The translations under genes were made by a program, and so were the position numbers. A stretch of DNA of 64,000 bases. It comes from Nicotiana tabacum (lineage: Eukaryota > Streptophyta > Magnoliopsida > Solanales > Solanaceae). Position 1 is the stretch's first letter. Each line of letters opens with the position of its first letter. The stretch is from contig NC_134100.1 of the NCBI RefSeq assembly GCF_000715075.1, positions 26,900,609 to 26,964,608 on the forward strand, in the 5' to 3' direction. This document shows positions 34,515 through 46,039 of the stretch, in pieces. Below the pieces are notes generated by a model. It saw only the letters and a program-made list of their open reading frames with translations, was not told where the DNA came from and ran no database searches.

Positions 34515-37500
34515 TTAGGTGATCTTAATCATCCCTAATTCCAACCTGTTCCTCTCAAAGTTTTCTTAACTCAGTGCTTTAGTGAAGATGTCAACAATTC
34601 GTTTATCAGTAGCACAAAATTCTATGGAGATCAATCCTTTCTCATAGTTATCTCTTAAGAAGTGGTGTCTAACATCTATGTGCTTAGTCCTCTTATGATG
34701 AACAGGGTTCTTTGTCATACTTATAGTACTAGTGTTATCACAGAATATTGGAATGCTACCAACTTCAACGCCAAAATCTACCAGCTGTTGTTTGATCCAT
34801 AACAATTGAGCACAACAAGAAGCAACAACAACATATTCAGCCTCAGCAGTGGATAAGGCCACTGAATTTTGCTTTTTAGTGGCCCGGGATACAAGACATG
34901 AGCCAAGAAAATGAGCCATACCTGAGGTGCTTTTCCTATCCACAAGGAAACCTGCATAATCAACATCAGCATATCCTACTAGATTGAAATTACTACCTTT
35001 AGGATACCAAAGACACAAATCAGTGGTGCCTTTCAAATATCTTAGTATCCTCTTGACAACAGTCAAGTGAGACTCTTTTGGATTAGGCCTGAAAGCGAGC
35101 ACAAAGCCCTACACTAAAAACTATGTCAGGTCTGCTGGCAGTAAGATACAAGAGTGAACCAATCATACCCCTATACAACTTCTGATCAACTGATGAACCA
35201 GGTTCATCTAAGTCTAATTTAGTGGCAGTTGCATGGGGGTGTCTATTTCCTTTGATTCATCCATTTTAAACTTTTTTATCAGCTCTTTTGCATACTTCTA
35301 CTAATGAATCATGGTTCTATTTGGGCTTTATTTGATCTGTAAGCCTAAGAAAAAGTTAAGCTCACCCATCATACTCATTTCAAACTCACTCCCCATTAAT
35401 TTGGCAAAAATCTTACTTAGTTTATCAGTGGTGTCCCCAAAGATTATGTCATCAACATATATTTGTACCACAAGGAGATCCTTACCTTTTTCCCTTAAGA
35501 ATAGGGTACTATCAATTTTTCCTCTTTTGTAGCCATGTTCAAGAAGAAATTTGGACAGTCTTCATACCATGCTCGAGGAGCCTACTTGAGTCCATAGAGA
35601 GCCTTATCTAATTTGTACACATGCTCAGGACATTCCTTGCTCTCAAACCCTGGAGGTTGTTTCACAAACACTTCTTCTTTCAGGTAGCCATTCAGGAAGG
35701 CACTTTTGACATCCATCTAATGGAGAGTGAATTCCATGTGTGTAACAAAGGTTATGAGGAGTCTTATTGCCTCTAGTCTTGCAACTGGAGCAAAAGTCTC
35801 ATCATAATCTATACCCTCCTCTTGGCTGTAACCTTGGACCACAAGTCTTGCCTTGTTTCTTGTAACTGTTCCATCTTCATCAAGTTTGTTTCTGAAGACC
35901 CATTTTGTACCAATAACTTAGCTGTCCTTGGGTCTTGGAACTAGATGTCAAACTTGACTTCTCTCGAACTGATTGAGTCTATCTTGTATTGCATTCACCC
36001 AATCTACATCCTGCAAAGCCTCAACAACATTTTTAGGTTCAATAAGAGATAAGAAAGCATCAAAAGCACACAGATTATTTAATTGTGATATAGTTTTGAT
36101 TCCAGATGTTGGATCAGTGATTATGTTCTCAATAGAATGAGAACTTTAATATTTGTAAGGTTTCACAACCAACTGATGTCTGCTAGATGTTTCTCCCATA
36201 TTCTGTTGCTGAGGAACAGGGTGATGAACAAGTTCTTTTAGGGGATTTGTTTCAATTCCTCTTTGATAAGTTCCCCCTGTCAGGTTGCCCTAAATGGAAG
36301 GACCTGTTCCATCACATATTCCTTCTTTTGGTGCCACTTTAACTTGTGCTGAGACTTCAGTCAAATCCTTTACCAATCTAATGGCTTCATCTTCATGTTA
36401 CTGTCTCTTAAAAAGAACGTTAGTTTCATCAAACACTACATGCACACTTTCTTCTACACATAAAGTTCTTTTATTGAACTCTTTATATGCTTTGCTATGT
36501 GAATAATATCCCAAGAATACTCCCTAATCACTTCTGGGATCAAACTTACCTAGGGAGTCTTTTCCGTTATTATGCACAAAGCACTTGCATCCAAATACCC
36601 TAAGATGGGATATATTTGGTTTTCTCCCTTTAAGTAACTCATATGGAGTCTTCTCTACAAGAGGTATAGTCATGCATCTATTGATAATGTAACATGCAGT
36701 GTTTACAGCCTCTGCCCAGAAGCTGTGGGGTAGTTTACTAAAAAGAAGCATAGTCCTAGCCATGTCTTTAAGAGTCCTGTTCTTTCTTTCAACTACTCCA
36801 TTTTGTTGAGGAGTCCTAGGGGCAGAGAAGTTATGATCTATACCATGCTCATCACAGAATTCAGCAAACTTAGCATTTTCAAATTCAGTTCCATGATCAA
36901 ACCTAATGGATGCAAGTTGATTACCTAGTTGTTTTTGAGTTTTTCTAACAAAAGCATCGAACATGTCAAATACTTCGTCTTTAGATATTAGAAATAGTAC
37001 CCAGGTAAATCTATAATAATCATCAACAAGTACCATTACATATTTCTTTCCACCTATGCTCATGGTTCTCATTGGACCACAGAGATCCATATGGACCAGT
37101 TCCAACGACTTGGTTGTGCTTACCATTCTCTTGCTTTTGAAGGCTGATCTTACCTGCTTCCCTCTTGCACAAGCCTCACAAACTTTGTCTTCCTTGAACT
37201 TGATGTTAGGTAACCCTATCACCAAGTCCTTAGAGACTAATTTGTTTAGTTGTTTCAGACTAGCATGACCAAGTCTTCTGAAAGAGTAGACAAAACTACA
37301 ATGTAAATTTTGTTAACTCTTTTTCCCTGCAAAACAATTTTGTCAGTGGTAAGGTTAATCACAAATCATTTAATAGAGGTGAATGCTACAAGATTACCTC
37401 TGTCACACAGTTGTGACACACTGATCAGGCTGTATTTCAAGCCATCTATCAAGTAGACATTCTCAATGGAGTGAGAGTATGTCTTACCTACCTTTCCAAC

Positions 37501-37690
37501 CCCAATAATCTCACCTTTCTTCCCATTTACAATGGAGATATTACCTCCCTTTAAATCCTCAAGTGAAAAGAACTGGTTCTTACTTCCAGTCATATGTTTT
37601 GAGCAGCCACTATCCATGTACCACATTTGGCTACTTCCCTTCACTTGGACCTGTAAAAAGAAATCAAAGGCTAGTCTTAGGAACACAAAC
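34515..37690 (-). pseudogene. SIRE pol: protease, integrase, RT, RNase H (broken)
   Basis: In element order. Protease: MDSGCSKHMTG near 37600, with the DSG active-site triad intact. Integrase: an open frame 37225-36524 with HMDLCGPM, IRFDHGTEFEN and VVERKNRTL, which hold the DDE residues; the zinc part includes CEACARGKQ. RT: coding through about 36500-35110 in several frames, with catalytic YVDDIIFGD near 35440-35465 intact. RNase H: an open frame 35102-34566 with GYADVDYAG, ALSTAEAEY and RTKHIDVRHHF. After a stop at about 34566 the frame continues as ENFERNRLELG to TAA at 34515. Frameshifts and stops around 36290, 35940, 35290 and 35110 disable RT. The copia order is clear. Confidence 0.87.
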
Positions 37691-39498
37691 TAGTTTGGGT
37701 CCCTTTCTATAGGCAAAGGGATGAATCAAATTCCTTTTAGCCCACCCAGGAAGCCTATTTTTCTCTTGAACAAAAGCTTTGTTCTTTTGATTGGCCTTTT
37801 ATTTTGCATTACATTAATATTTGTAATGGCTAGCCTTGCCACAGTGTGTGCAGATTTTGTTCTCAGGGAGAGTGAGGTACTTGCTTTTAGGATCCCACTT
37901 AGGTGTTTGAGTCCCATAGCCAAGTCCTCTTTTCTTGCTACTGTGATGTTCTTGTAGCCTGGAAAGTGCATCAGAATCCTTGTTCCATTTGCAAGTTCTG
38001 TCTAGTTCATGTTTTACCTTCCCTAGATCTTCTTTTAAGACTTTTATCTGTTCATCCTTCCTGTACAACTCGTCCTTCATTTTTCCTAAGTTTTCTTCTT
38101 GGGTGAGATGTGTGTGGTCAGCTTTCTTCTTACCTGTTCCTAGTTTCAGTTTTAAATTCTCAGACCTAAGTTCTAGGACACTGGTGTCAAGTTCAAGAAC
38201 CTGGTTCTTCAACTCAGTATTTTTACTTTCACTCTCATTAGCCCTAGACTCTAGATTTTTCCACTTGGCTTTTAGGATCACACATTCCCTAGATAGATCT
38301 TCCTTCTCACTGTTAATTATCTCAGACTCATCAATGAAGTCTAACAATAGCTCAGACAATCTTTCTTTAGACATGAATTTAATCTAGTCTTTGACATGAA
38401 GGATACTTACCTCTTGTTCATCATCTGATTCTCCGATGGCCATAAGTGCTTGTTCATCTCCAGCTTCATCTTCTGAGTCCTCATCTGATGTTTCTCCCCA
38501 AGCAGCAACCATAGCCTTTGTTGATCCTTTGTTCCTTTTTGGTTGAACCTGTTCTTTCTTCCGGTTTCTTCGTTTTGCCCTTTCCTTCTTCCACTCAATT
38601 TTCCATTGAGGACAGTTCTTGATCATGTGGTCAGTCTTACCACAGTTGTAGAAGCCCTTATTGGTTTGTTTCTTAGGAACCCTTGGTTTATTGAAGTTGT
38701 ACCTCTTGAAGAACCATTTTCTCTCATCGGGTACTTTTTGAAATCTCTTGTGATCATGGCCATTTCATCATCCTCTAGATCTGAACCTTCAGCTATTCTG
38801 AGAGCTAGACTTCTTTCCTTCTTGGGTGTATCCATTTTCATGGTTTTCCTTCTTAGTTCATAGGCAGTAAGGTTTCCAATCAGTTCATCCAGCTTGAGGG
38901 TAGCAATTTTCTTTGATTCCTGAATAGCAGTAATTTTGCTTTCCCAAGTCACTGGTAAAACCCTTGTCAAGATTTTTTCAACCTTTACTTATTCAAGGAT
39001 AATTCTCCCAAGAGATTTAAGTTCATTTGTTAGTGTTGTGAACCTTGTGTACATCTCCTGGATAGATTCTCCTTCCTTCATACTGAAATTCTCATATTGA
39101 GAATATAGCAGTGTTCCTATTGATCTCTTTACTTGAGGAGTTCCTTCATGAGCCACTTGTAAAGTGTCCCATATTTTCTTTGTAGTAGTGCAGCTTTGAA
39201 TCCTGCTATACTCGTCTGGACCCAGTCCACACACAAGCCATTTCTTGGCCTTAGCATTCTTCTCCCATTTCTTCAAATCTTCAGCAGTGCAGTCAGCTCT
39301 TGTCTTTGGCACATCCACTCCTTCAGCATTCTTCTTTGTAATTACCAGAGGACCATCTGTGATTATGTCCCAAAGTTCATAGTCTTGTCCTATGATGTGA
39401 TCTCTCATCTTGTTCTTCCACCAAGAATAGTACTGACCATTAAAGAGTGGAGGCTTAGCAATGGATTTCCCTTCCCAGTTCCCAGGTGGTGCACTCAT
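37691..39498 (-). pseudogene. SIRE gag, long form with coiled coil and zinc knuckles (broken)
   Basis: ATG at 39496-39498 opens MSAPPGNWEGKS, with FNGQYYSWWKNKM and WDTLQVAHEGT typical of copia capsid (UBN2-like). The next fragment (38970-38623) has a knuckle region GFYNCGKTDHMIKNCP in which the first zinc Cys appears as Phe. Further on, an acidic DEDSEDEAGDEQALMA stretch and a long coiled coil (38374-37900; LESRANESESKNTELKNQ) precede a second knuckle CTHCGKASHYKY at about 37815-37850, with a stop before its last Cys. Stops near 38989 and 38384 and frame breaks inactivate it. The extended gag with a coiled coil fits Sireviruses. Confidence 0.82.
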
Positions 39499-39540
39499 TT
39501 TGATCTTTTCCTAAGGTGTTATCCTCTTCAAGGATAACCC

Positions 39541-39552
39541 GCTCTGATACCA
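39541..39552 (-). other. SIRE primer binding site (iMet type)
   Basis: Plus-strand GCTCTGATACCA is the reverse complement of TGGTATCAGAGC, the initiator-Met tRNA site. It lies two bases from the LTR end at 39555. Confidence 0.92.
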
Positions 39553-39554
39553 AT

Positions 39555-40479
39555 TGATGTTTTAAGCATCAACACTACACAAGAGGGGGGGTGATTTGTG
39601 TGGTACCCAATTTTTGCTTAACTACTCTATAAAAGAACCTGGTTCTTCTAGATGTTCCAACTACTATTGTTTGTGGAATAATAAATACAGAAAATGAAGA
39701 ATACAGAGATTTTTACGTGGAAAATACCTGGCTCAAAAGGTGAAAAAACCATGACCTACTACTCAGTAGGATTTTCCCAAACTTCCACGAAAATCACTAA
39801 GCCAAAATAGCATTTACAAAAACTCTTTGTAAACCTAAGGATTAACTCTAATCCCGTTGTGGCACACATCCTCAACTGTTGCGATAACTTTAAGTTAGCT
39901 ATAACTTGAACACTCTAGGTACCTAATACAATTGCTTCTATGAAAGCTGAAAGGTACAACTTTAAACCACCTACTACAATTGAACTAGAATAAAAGATAG
40001 ACACAATGGAACTGGTTCTTCTATCTCGTTCAAGTAGCTTCAGGAGTGCACACTCAAATCCCACATAAATTGCTTGTAAAATCACCTTGATCTTTTGCTC
40101 TCAATTTAATTAACTTCTGCGTACGTGCCTTACCTATAAAAGAGAACAACACTGGCATTTAATAGGTTAGTAATCAGAGTTTGATTAGAACTCAATTGAT
40201 GCTCTCCTATCGTAGAAGAGTTCATGATAATATCAAGCTCTAACACTATCTTCATCCTAGATTGTGTTCTCTTCATATAAGGAGACTTTCTCCCCTTATC
40301 CAATATGCAACCTTTTTTATCAGATCAGGAGATATTGCTGCTTGATCAGTAGGACTTATATCCTTCACGTGCATCTCACATGTATATGTTGATCATGATT
40401 GTGTTTCACAAGATGGACCTGGTCCATGACTAAGTTCTTTTTGTCATTCTTCAAAACTTCACCTGTTCTTGGGCCAAAA
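39555..40479 (-). repeat. 5' LTR of the SIRE element
   Basis: 925 bp, matching 30713-31631. The outer end reads gggccaaaa where the partner has gggccaaca, so the terminal dinucleotide is mutated. The position is fixed by the GTACT duplication at 40480. Confidence 0.9.
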
Positions 40480-40484
40480 GTACT

Positions 40485-40915
40485 CACGCCCTTTCCTACA
40501 CATGTTTTTTCGTGTGCAGATCCATATTCATCTCACCAGCCTCATCACTAGTTGCAGTTGTTGCTGCTTATTGGAGACTTCAAGGTACATCTGCTCGCGC
40601 CCGTAGATCCTTGGAGTCCCTCTCTTTTTCCCTATGCTCGTTTTTCCTTCTTTATGTTGAAATGATGTATAGAACAATTAAGACTTCTTAGTAGCTTGTG
40701 ACTTACGATATTTCGGGTTTTGGGAGAGTTTATGTACTCTTCGAGAGTGGTTATTGTATATGTCCAGCGGCATCTTTATTACTTATTAAAAATTTCCCCC
40801 TTAGTTATTAGCTGTTATGTTTTTGCTTATTTTTTCCGCATATGTTAGGCTTACCTATTCGTAGAGACTAGTTGTTATCATGATGGTTCATGGAGAGAGA
40901 ACTTGGGTCGTGACA
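40485..40915 (+). repeat. 5' LTR of chromovirus copy 2, second part
   Basis: It continues the LTR after the SIRE element (matches 48256-48686) and ends GTCGTGACA at 40915. Confidence 0.88.
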
Positions 40916-40918
40916 AGT

Positions 40919-40930
40919 TGGTATCAGAGC
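40919..40930 (+). other. Chromovirus copy 2 primer binding site (iMet type)
   Basis: TGGTATCAGAGC, three bases after the LTR end GTGACA. Confidence 0.92.
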
Positions 40931-41116
40931 TTTAGCTTCATAAGAGTCATGAGTCACAAGACGGTTTATTAGAGTCCCACGGATTGGTACGGAGACGTCT
41001 GTACTTATCATCGGGAGGCTATGGAAATGTTAGAAAAATTCCAATTCATTTGATTCCTTGTTGTGCTAGATTGTTGACTTCAAAATTCTAAACTTCTGCA
41101 TTTTATTCTGTTACAG

Positions 41117-42560
41117 ATGGTGAAGACACGTGCTACTAGAGATGACCAGGCATCTGCGCCCCCTGCTAGAGCTGCCCGAGCCCGGGGCCGGGGTAGAGTC
41201 CAAGGACGTCTACATGGTGCAGCTAAAGCACCTGAGTGAGCTGCTACGGAGGAGCCACAAGTAGCTCTAGTCGGAGCACATGCACCTGATACGCCTACTA
41301 CTACTACTCCAGCTCTTTAGGAGACCCTTGCATAGTTCGTGAGCATGTACAACACTCTAGCTCAGGCAGGGTTGATTCCCCTTGCTCCAGCCATATCTTA
41401 GGCTGGGGGAGGAGCACAGACTCCCATTGCCTGCACCCCCGAGCAGCGGCTTCAGTTTGATCAGATCCCAAAGGTTATACCGGTACCGCCTATAGCCCTA
41501 GCTCGGCCCGAGAGTAGGGCAACAGTCTTAGAGGAGGAGGAACGTAGGCTCGAGAGGTACAAGAAGTACGACCATCCTATATTTAGTGGTCTAGCGTTAG
41601 AGGATGCTCAGGGATTTCTGGAGAAGTGTCACTGCATCCTACATACTATGGGCATAGCAGAGTCGAGTGGGGTTTCTTTCACTACTTTATAGCTTCAAGG
41701 AGCAGCCTATCAGTGGTGGCATACTTATGAGTTGGACAGTCCGGCTGAGGACGTTTCCCTTACATGGACTCAATTTTCGGACATGTTTTTGAGAGAGTAT
41801 GTCCCCAGAGCCTCAGGGATGCATGGCGCTCGGAGTTTGAGCAGTTGCGCTAGGGTGCTATGACTATTTCAGAGTATGCAGTTCGTTTTAGTGACTTGGC
41901 TAGACATGCACCGGCCTTGGTTTCTATAGTTCGAGAGAGGGTTCATCGGTTTATTGAGGGACTCCATCCCAACATCAGGACTAGCATGGCCTGGGAGCTA
42001 GAGATGGATATCTCATATCAGTAGATGGTGAGTATTGCTAGGAGAGTGGAGGGCATGCTTGCTCGGGATAGGGAGGAGAGAGAGAGAGGCCAAGAGGTCT
42101 CAAGAGTCTGGCCATTATTCTAGTGCCCGTGTCCCAGCTACAGTTCGTCATGGTAGGGGCTATGTGAGTCGCCCCGTTCATTAAGCTCTTCCAGCTGTTA
42201 GTGGTATTCCAGCTCCTCCTAGACGTCAGGAGCCTTATTATGCACCTCCAATATCTAGCATGCCTCCTGCACGGGGTGCTATTAGCTGTCAGTCCAGCAG
42301 ATCTGGCCCGAGTCAGCCATAGCAGCCACACCCTCTCAAAGCTTGTTTTGAGTATGGCGACACTTGCCATATGGTGAGGGATTGCCCCAGAATTAGGAGG
42401 GGTGCACCTACACAGACTTCTTAGCCACAACGTGCTCCACCGGGTCCTTAGGCTATGATTATAGAACCAGCTACCACCCCGCCAGCTCAGCCAGCCCGAG
42501 GTGGAGGTTGGGGAGGTAGAGGCCGCCCCAGAAGGGAGGCCAGGGCAGATATTATGCCCT
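41117..42560 (+). pseudogene. Chromovirus copy 2 gag (broken)
   Basis: ATG 41117 opens MVKTRATRDDQ followed by an Arg/Gly-rich segment. The capsid part has YDHPIFSGLALEDAQGFLEKC (about 41570-41630) and LQGAAYQWWHTYELDSP, typical of plant gypsy gag (Retrotrans_gag). A single-base frame change lies near 41815-41825. The knuckle CFEYGDTCHMVRDCP near 42340 has Tyr in place of the second zinc Cys. At least nine stops occur, nearly all TAG at positions where relatives have Gln. It would form the virus-like particle core. It is not functional as written. Confidence 0.83.
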
Positions 42561-45500
42561 TTCTGCTCGTAAATATGTCATTTTTTGATTCTGTCATTAC
42601 ATGTATTGTTTCGGTCTATCATAGAGATGCATTGGTTCTGTTCAATCCAGGCTCCACTTATTCTTATGTGTCATCTTATTTTTCTCCGCATTTGGGCGTA
42701 TCTCGGGATACTTTGATTTCCCCTATTTATGTGTCTACTCCTGTGGGAAATTCTCTTATTGTGGGCCGTGTGTACTGATCATGTTTGATTACTTTTAGTG
42801 GTTTTGAGACTAGAGTCGATTTATTATTGCTTAGCATGGTAGATTTTGATGTTATCTTGGGCATGGAATGGTTGTCGCCCCATTATGTTATTCTTGATTG
42901 TCACGCCAAGACCGTAATGCTGGCTATGCCAGGTTTATCGCGATTAGAGTGGAGGGGTACCTTAGATTACACTCCTAGCAGAGTTATTTCATTTCTGAAA
43001 GCTCAACAAATGGTTGAGAATGGATGTGACGCATATCTAGTCTATGTGAGAGATGTCAATAACGATACCCCTATAGTTGATCAATACCGGTAGTAAGCGA
43101 TATCCCTGATGTATTTCCAGCTGATCTTCCGGGCATGCCGCCCGATAGAGACATTGATTTTGGCATTGATTTGTTGGTAGACAGTCAGCCCATCTCTATT
43201 CCTCCTTATCGTATGGCCCTTCCAGAGTTGAAGAAGTTGAAGGTACAGTTACAGAAGTTGTTTGATAAGGGCTTCATTTGGTCCAGCATGTCACCTTGGG
43301 GTTCTCCTATCTTGTTTGTGATGAAAAAGGATGGTTCTATGCGTATGTGCACTGATTATCGCCAGTTGAACAAAGTCACAGTGAAGAACATGTATCCTTT
43401 GCCTCGTATTGATGACCTATTTGATCAGTTACAGGGTGCTAGGGTGTTTTCCAAGATTGACTTGTGTTCAGATTACCATCAGTTGAAGATTCGGGAGCTA
43501 GATATCTAGAAGACTGCTTTCAAGACTTGGTATGGTCATTACGAGTTCCTTGTGATGTCATTTGGGCTGACCAATGCCCCAGCAGCATTTATGCATTTGA
43601 TGCATAGTGTATTTCAGCCTTATCTTGACTCATTCGTCATTGTATTTATTGGCGACATTATGGTGTACTCCCGGAGTCGAGAAGATCATGATCAGCACCT
43701 GAGAACAGTGCTTCAGACCTTGAGAGAAAAGAAGTTATATGCAATGTTCTCAAAATGTGAGTTCTGGTTAGATTCCGTGGCATTTTTCAGCCACATGGTG
43801 TCGAGTGAAGGGATCAAGGTGGATCCGAAGAAGGTGAAAGCAGTGCAGAGTTGGCGCAGACCGTCCTTAGATACAGAGATCCGAAGTTTCCTTGGTTTGG
43901 CAGGGTATTACAATTGATTTGTTGAGGGGATCTCATCTGTTGCAGCACCTATGACCAGGCTGACCTAGAAGGGTGCTTCGTTTAGATGGATAGAGGAGTG
44001 TGAGGAGAGCTTCCAAAAGCTCAAGACAACTTTGACTACAGCCCTAGTATTGGTATTGCCTTCAGGTTCGAGGTCTTATACAGTTTATTGTGATGCATCG
44101 CGAGTTAACTTCGATGCGGTGTTGATGAAAGACCGTAGGGTGATTGCCTACGGATCCAGACAGCTGAAGGTGCATGAAAAGAACTATCCTGTCCATGACC
44201 TTGAGCTAGAAGCTATTATTCATGCCCTGAAGATTTGGAGGCACTATTTGTACCATGTCCCTTGTGAGATCTACACTGATCACCCGAGTTTACAGCATCT
44301 GTTCAAGTAGAAGCATCTTAATTTCCGTCAGAGGAGGTGGTTAGAGCTTCTTAAGGATTATGTTATCATCATTTTGTACCACCCAGGGAAGGCCAATGTG
44401 ATGGCCGATGCTTTGAGTTGCCGGGCAGAGAGTTTGGGGAGTTTAGCTTAACTACCAGTAGCAAAAAGGCCCATGGCGTTGGATGTTCAGGCCTTAGACA
44501 TCCAGTTTGTGAGATTGGATATTTTTGAGCCTAGTAGAGTATTGGCTTGTTTGTTCTCTCGGTCTTCTCTTTATGATCGTATCAGGGAGCGTCAGCATGA
44601 TGACCCCCATCTGCTTGTCTTTAAGGACATAGTCTAGCACGGTGATGCTAAGGAGGTCACTATTGGAGATGATAGTGCATTGAGAATGCAGGGTAGGCTA
44701 TGTGTGCCTAATGTGGACAGTTTGCATGAGTTGATTCTTCAGGAGGCTCACAGCTCGCGGTACTCTATTTATCTGGGTGCCGCAAAGATGTATCAGGACT
44801 TGAGGCAGCATTATTGGTAGCATCGAACGACGAAGGACATAGTGGAATATGTGTCTCGATGTCTAAATTGCCAGCAGGTGAAGTATGAGCATCAACGACC
44901 TGGTGGATTGCTTCAAAAGTTAGAGATTCCGAAGTGCAAATAGGGGGGATTACTATAGATTTCGTTGTTGGACTCCCACGGACTTAACTGAAGTTTGATG
45001 CAGTTTGGGTAATTGTGGATAGGCTGACCAAGTCAGCTCACTTCCTTCCTGTGATGACTACCTACTCTTTCGAGCAGCTGGGTCAAGTTTATATCTGTGA
45101 GATTGTCAGACATCATGGCGTGCCGGTATCTATCATCTCTGACCGTGGTACGCAATTTGCATCACAGTTATGGAGAGTTATACAGTATGAGTTAGGTACT
45201 CAGGTGGAGTTTAGCACAACATTTCACCCTCAGACAGATGGACAGTCCGAGTGCACTATTTAAATTCTTGAGGATATGCTCCGCGCATGTGTGATGGAGT
45301 TTAGAGGTTCTTGGGATCAGTTCTTGCCACTTGCGGAGTTTGCCTACAACAATAGTTATCAGTCCAGCATTCAGATGGCACCTTATGAGGCTCTGTATGG
45401 TAGGTGGTATCAGTCCCCAATGGGTTGGTTCGAGCCGGGCGAGGCCAAATTATTGGGTACGAACTTAGTTCAGGATGCCCTGGAGAAAGTTAAGGTGATT

Positions 45501-46024
45501 CAGGATAGACTTCGCACAACCCAGTACAAACAGAAGAATTATGTGAATCGAAAGGTTCATGATATTTCATTCATGATTGGACAGCGGGTCTTACTTAGGG
45601 TTTTCGCCTATGAAGGGCGTTATGAGGTTCGAAAAGAGGGGCAAGCTGGTTCCAACCTTTGAGGTGTTGCAGCGAGTTAGGGAGGTTTCTTATGAGCTTG
45701 CATTACCTCCCAGCCTAGCAGGAGTTCATCTGGTATTTCATATTTCGATGCTCTGGAGGTATCACGGCAATCCGTCCCACTGTTGGATTTCAGCTCATTC
45801 TAGTTGGACAATGATCTATTTTATGTTGAGGAGCCAATGTCTATCTTGGACAGACAGGTTCGAAAGCTGAGGTAAAAGTATATTGCATCAGTAAAGGTTC
45901 AGTGGCGGGGTCGGCCGGTCAAGGAAGCGACTTGGGAGACCGAGCAGGATATGCGCAGCTGTTATCCTCATATTTTCACCACTTTAGGTATAGCTCTATG
46001 CTCGTTCGAGGACGAATGATTGCT
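42561..46024 (+). pseudogene. Chromovirus copy 2 pol: protease to chromodomain region (broken, catalytic residues changed)
   Basis: Protease LFNPGSTYSYVS near 42638-42675 has Asn at 42644-42646 where Asp is catalytic. [15 protein letters not shown] near 43340, [13 protein letters not shown] near 43450 and [10 protein letters not shown] with Gly (43651-43653) in place of the first catalytic Asp. RNase [14 protein letters not shown] and [15 protein letters not shown] (44032-44310). Integrase: LQEAHSSRYS...RCLNCQQV zinc region (44730-44880), DRLTKSAHF near 45018, IISDRGTQF near 45135 and PQTDGQSE near 45230, so the DDE core is largely readable. A frameshift near 45595 leads into HISMLWRYHGNPSH and the chromodomain-like end (VQWRGRPVKEATWE-type segment near 45900). 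Stops are numerous. Confidence 0.86.
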
Positions 46025-46025
46025 C

Positions 46026-46039
46026 TAAGAGGGGGAGGA
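46026..46039 (+). other. Polypurine tract of chromovirus copy 2
   Basis: AAGAGGGGGAGGA-type purine run directly before the LTR start TGTAACAACC. Confidence 0.8.

Larger units (their letters stand above)
30713..40479 (-). mobile_element. SIRE/Maximus-like Ty1/copia retrotransposon
   Basis: LTRs 30713-31631 and 39555-40479, PBS TGGTATCAGAGC (minus, 39541-39552) and a PPT at 31632-31645. It is flanked by a perfect GTACT duplication (30708-30712 and 40480-40484). Order in element orientation: gag, protease, integrase, RT, RNase H, env-like ORF. This is the copia order (integrase before RT), and an env-like ORF after pol is the hallmark of Sireviruses. It inserted into the 5' LTR of chromovirus copy 2, whose other LTR shows the uninterrupted site at about 48255. 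Confidence 0.92.
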
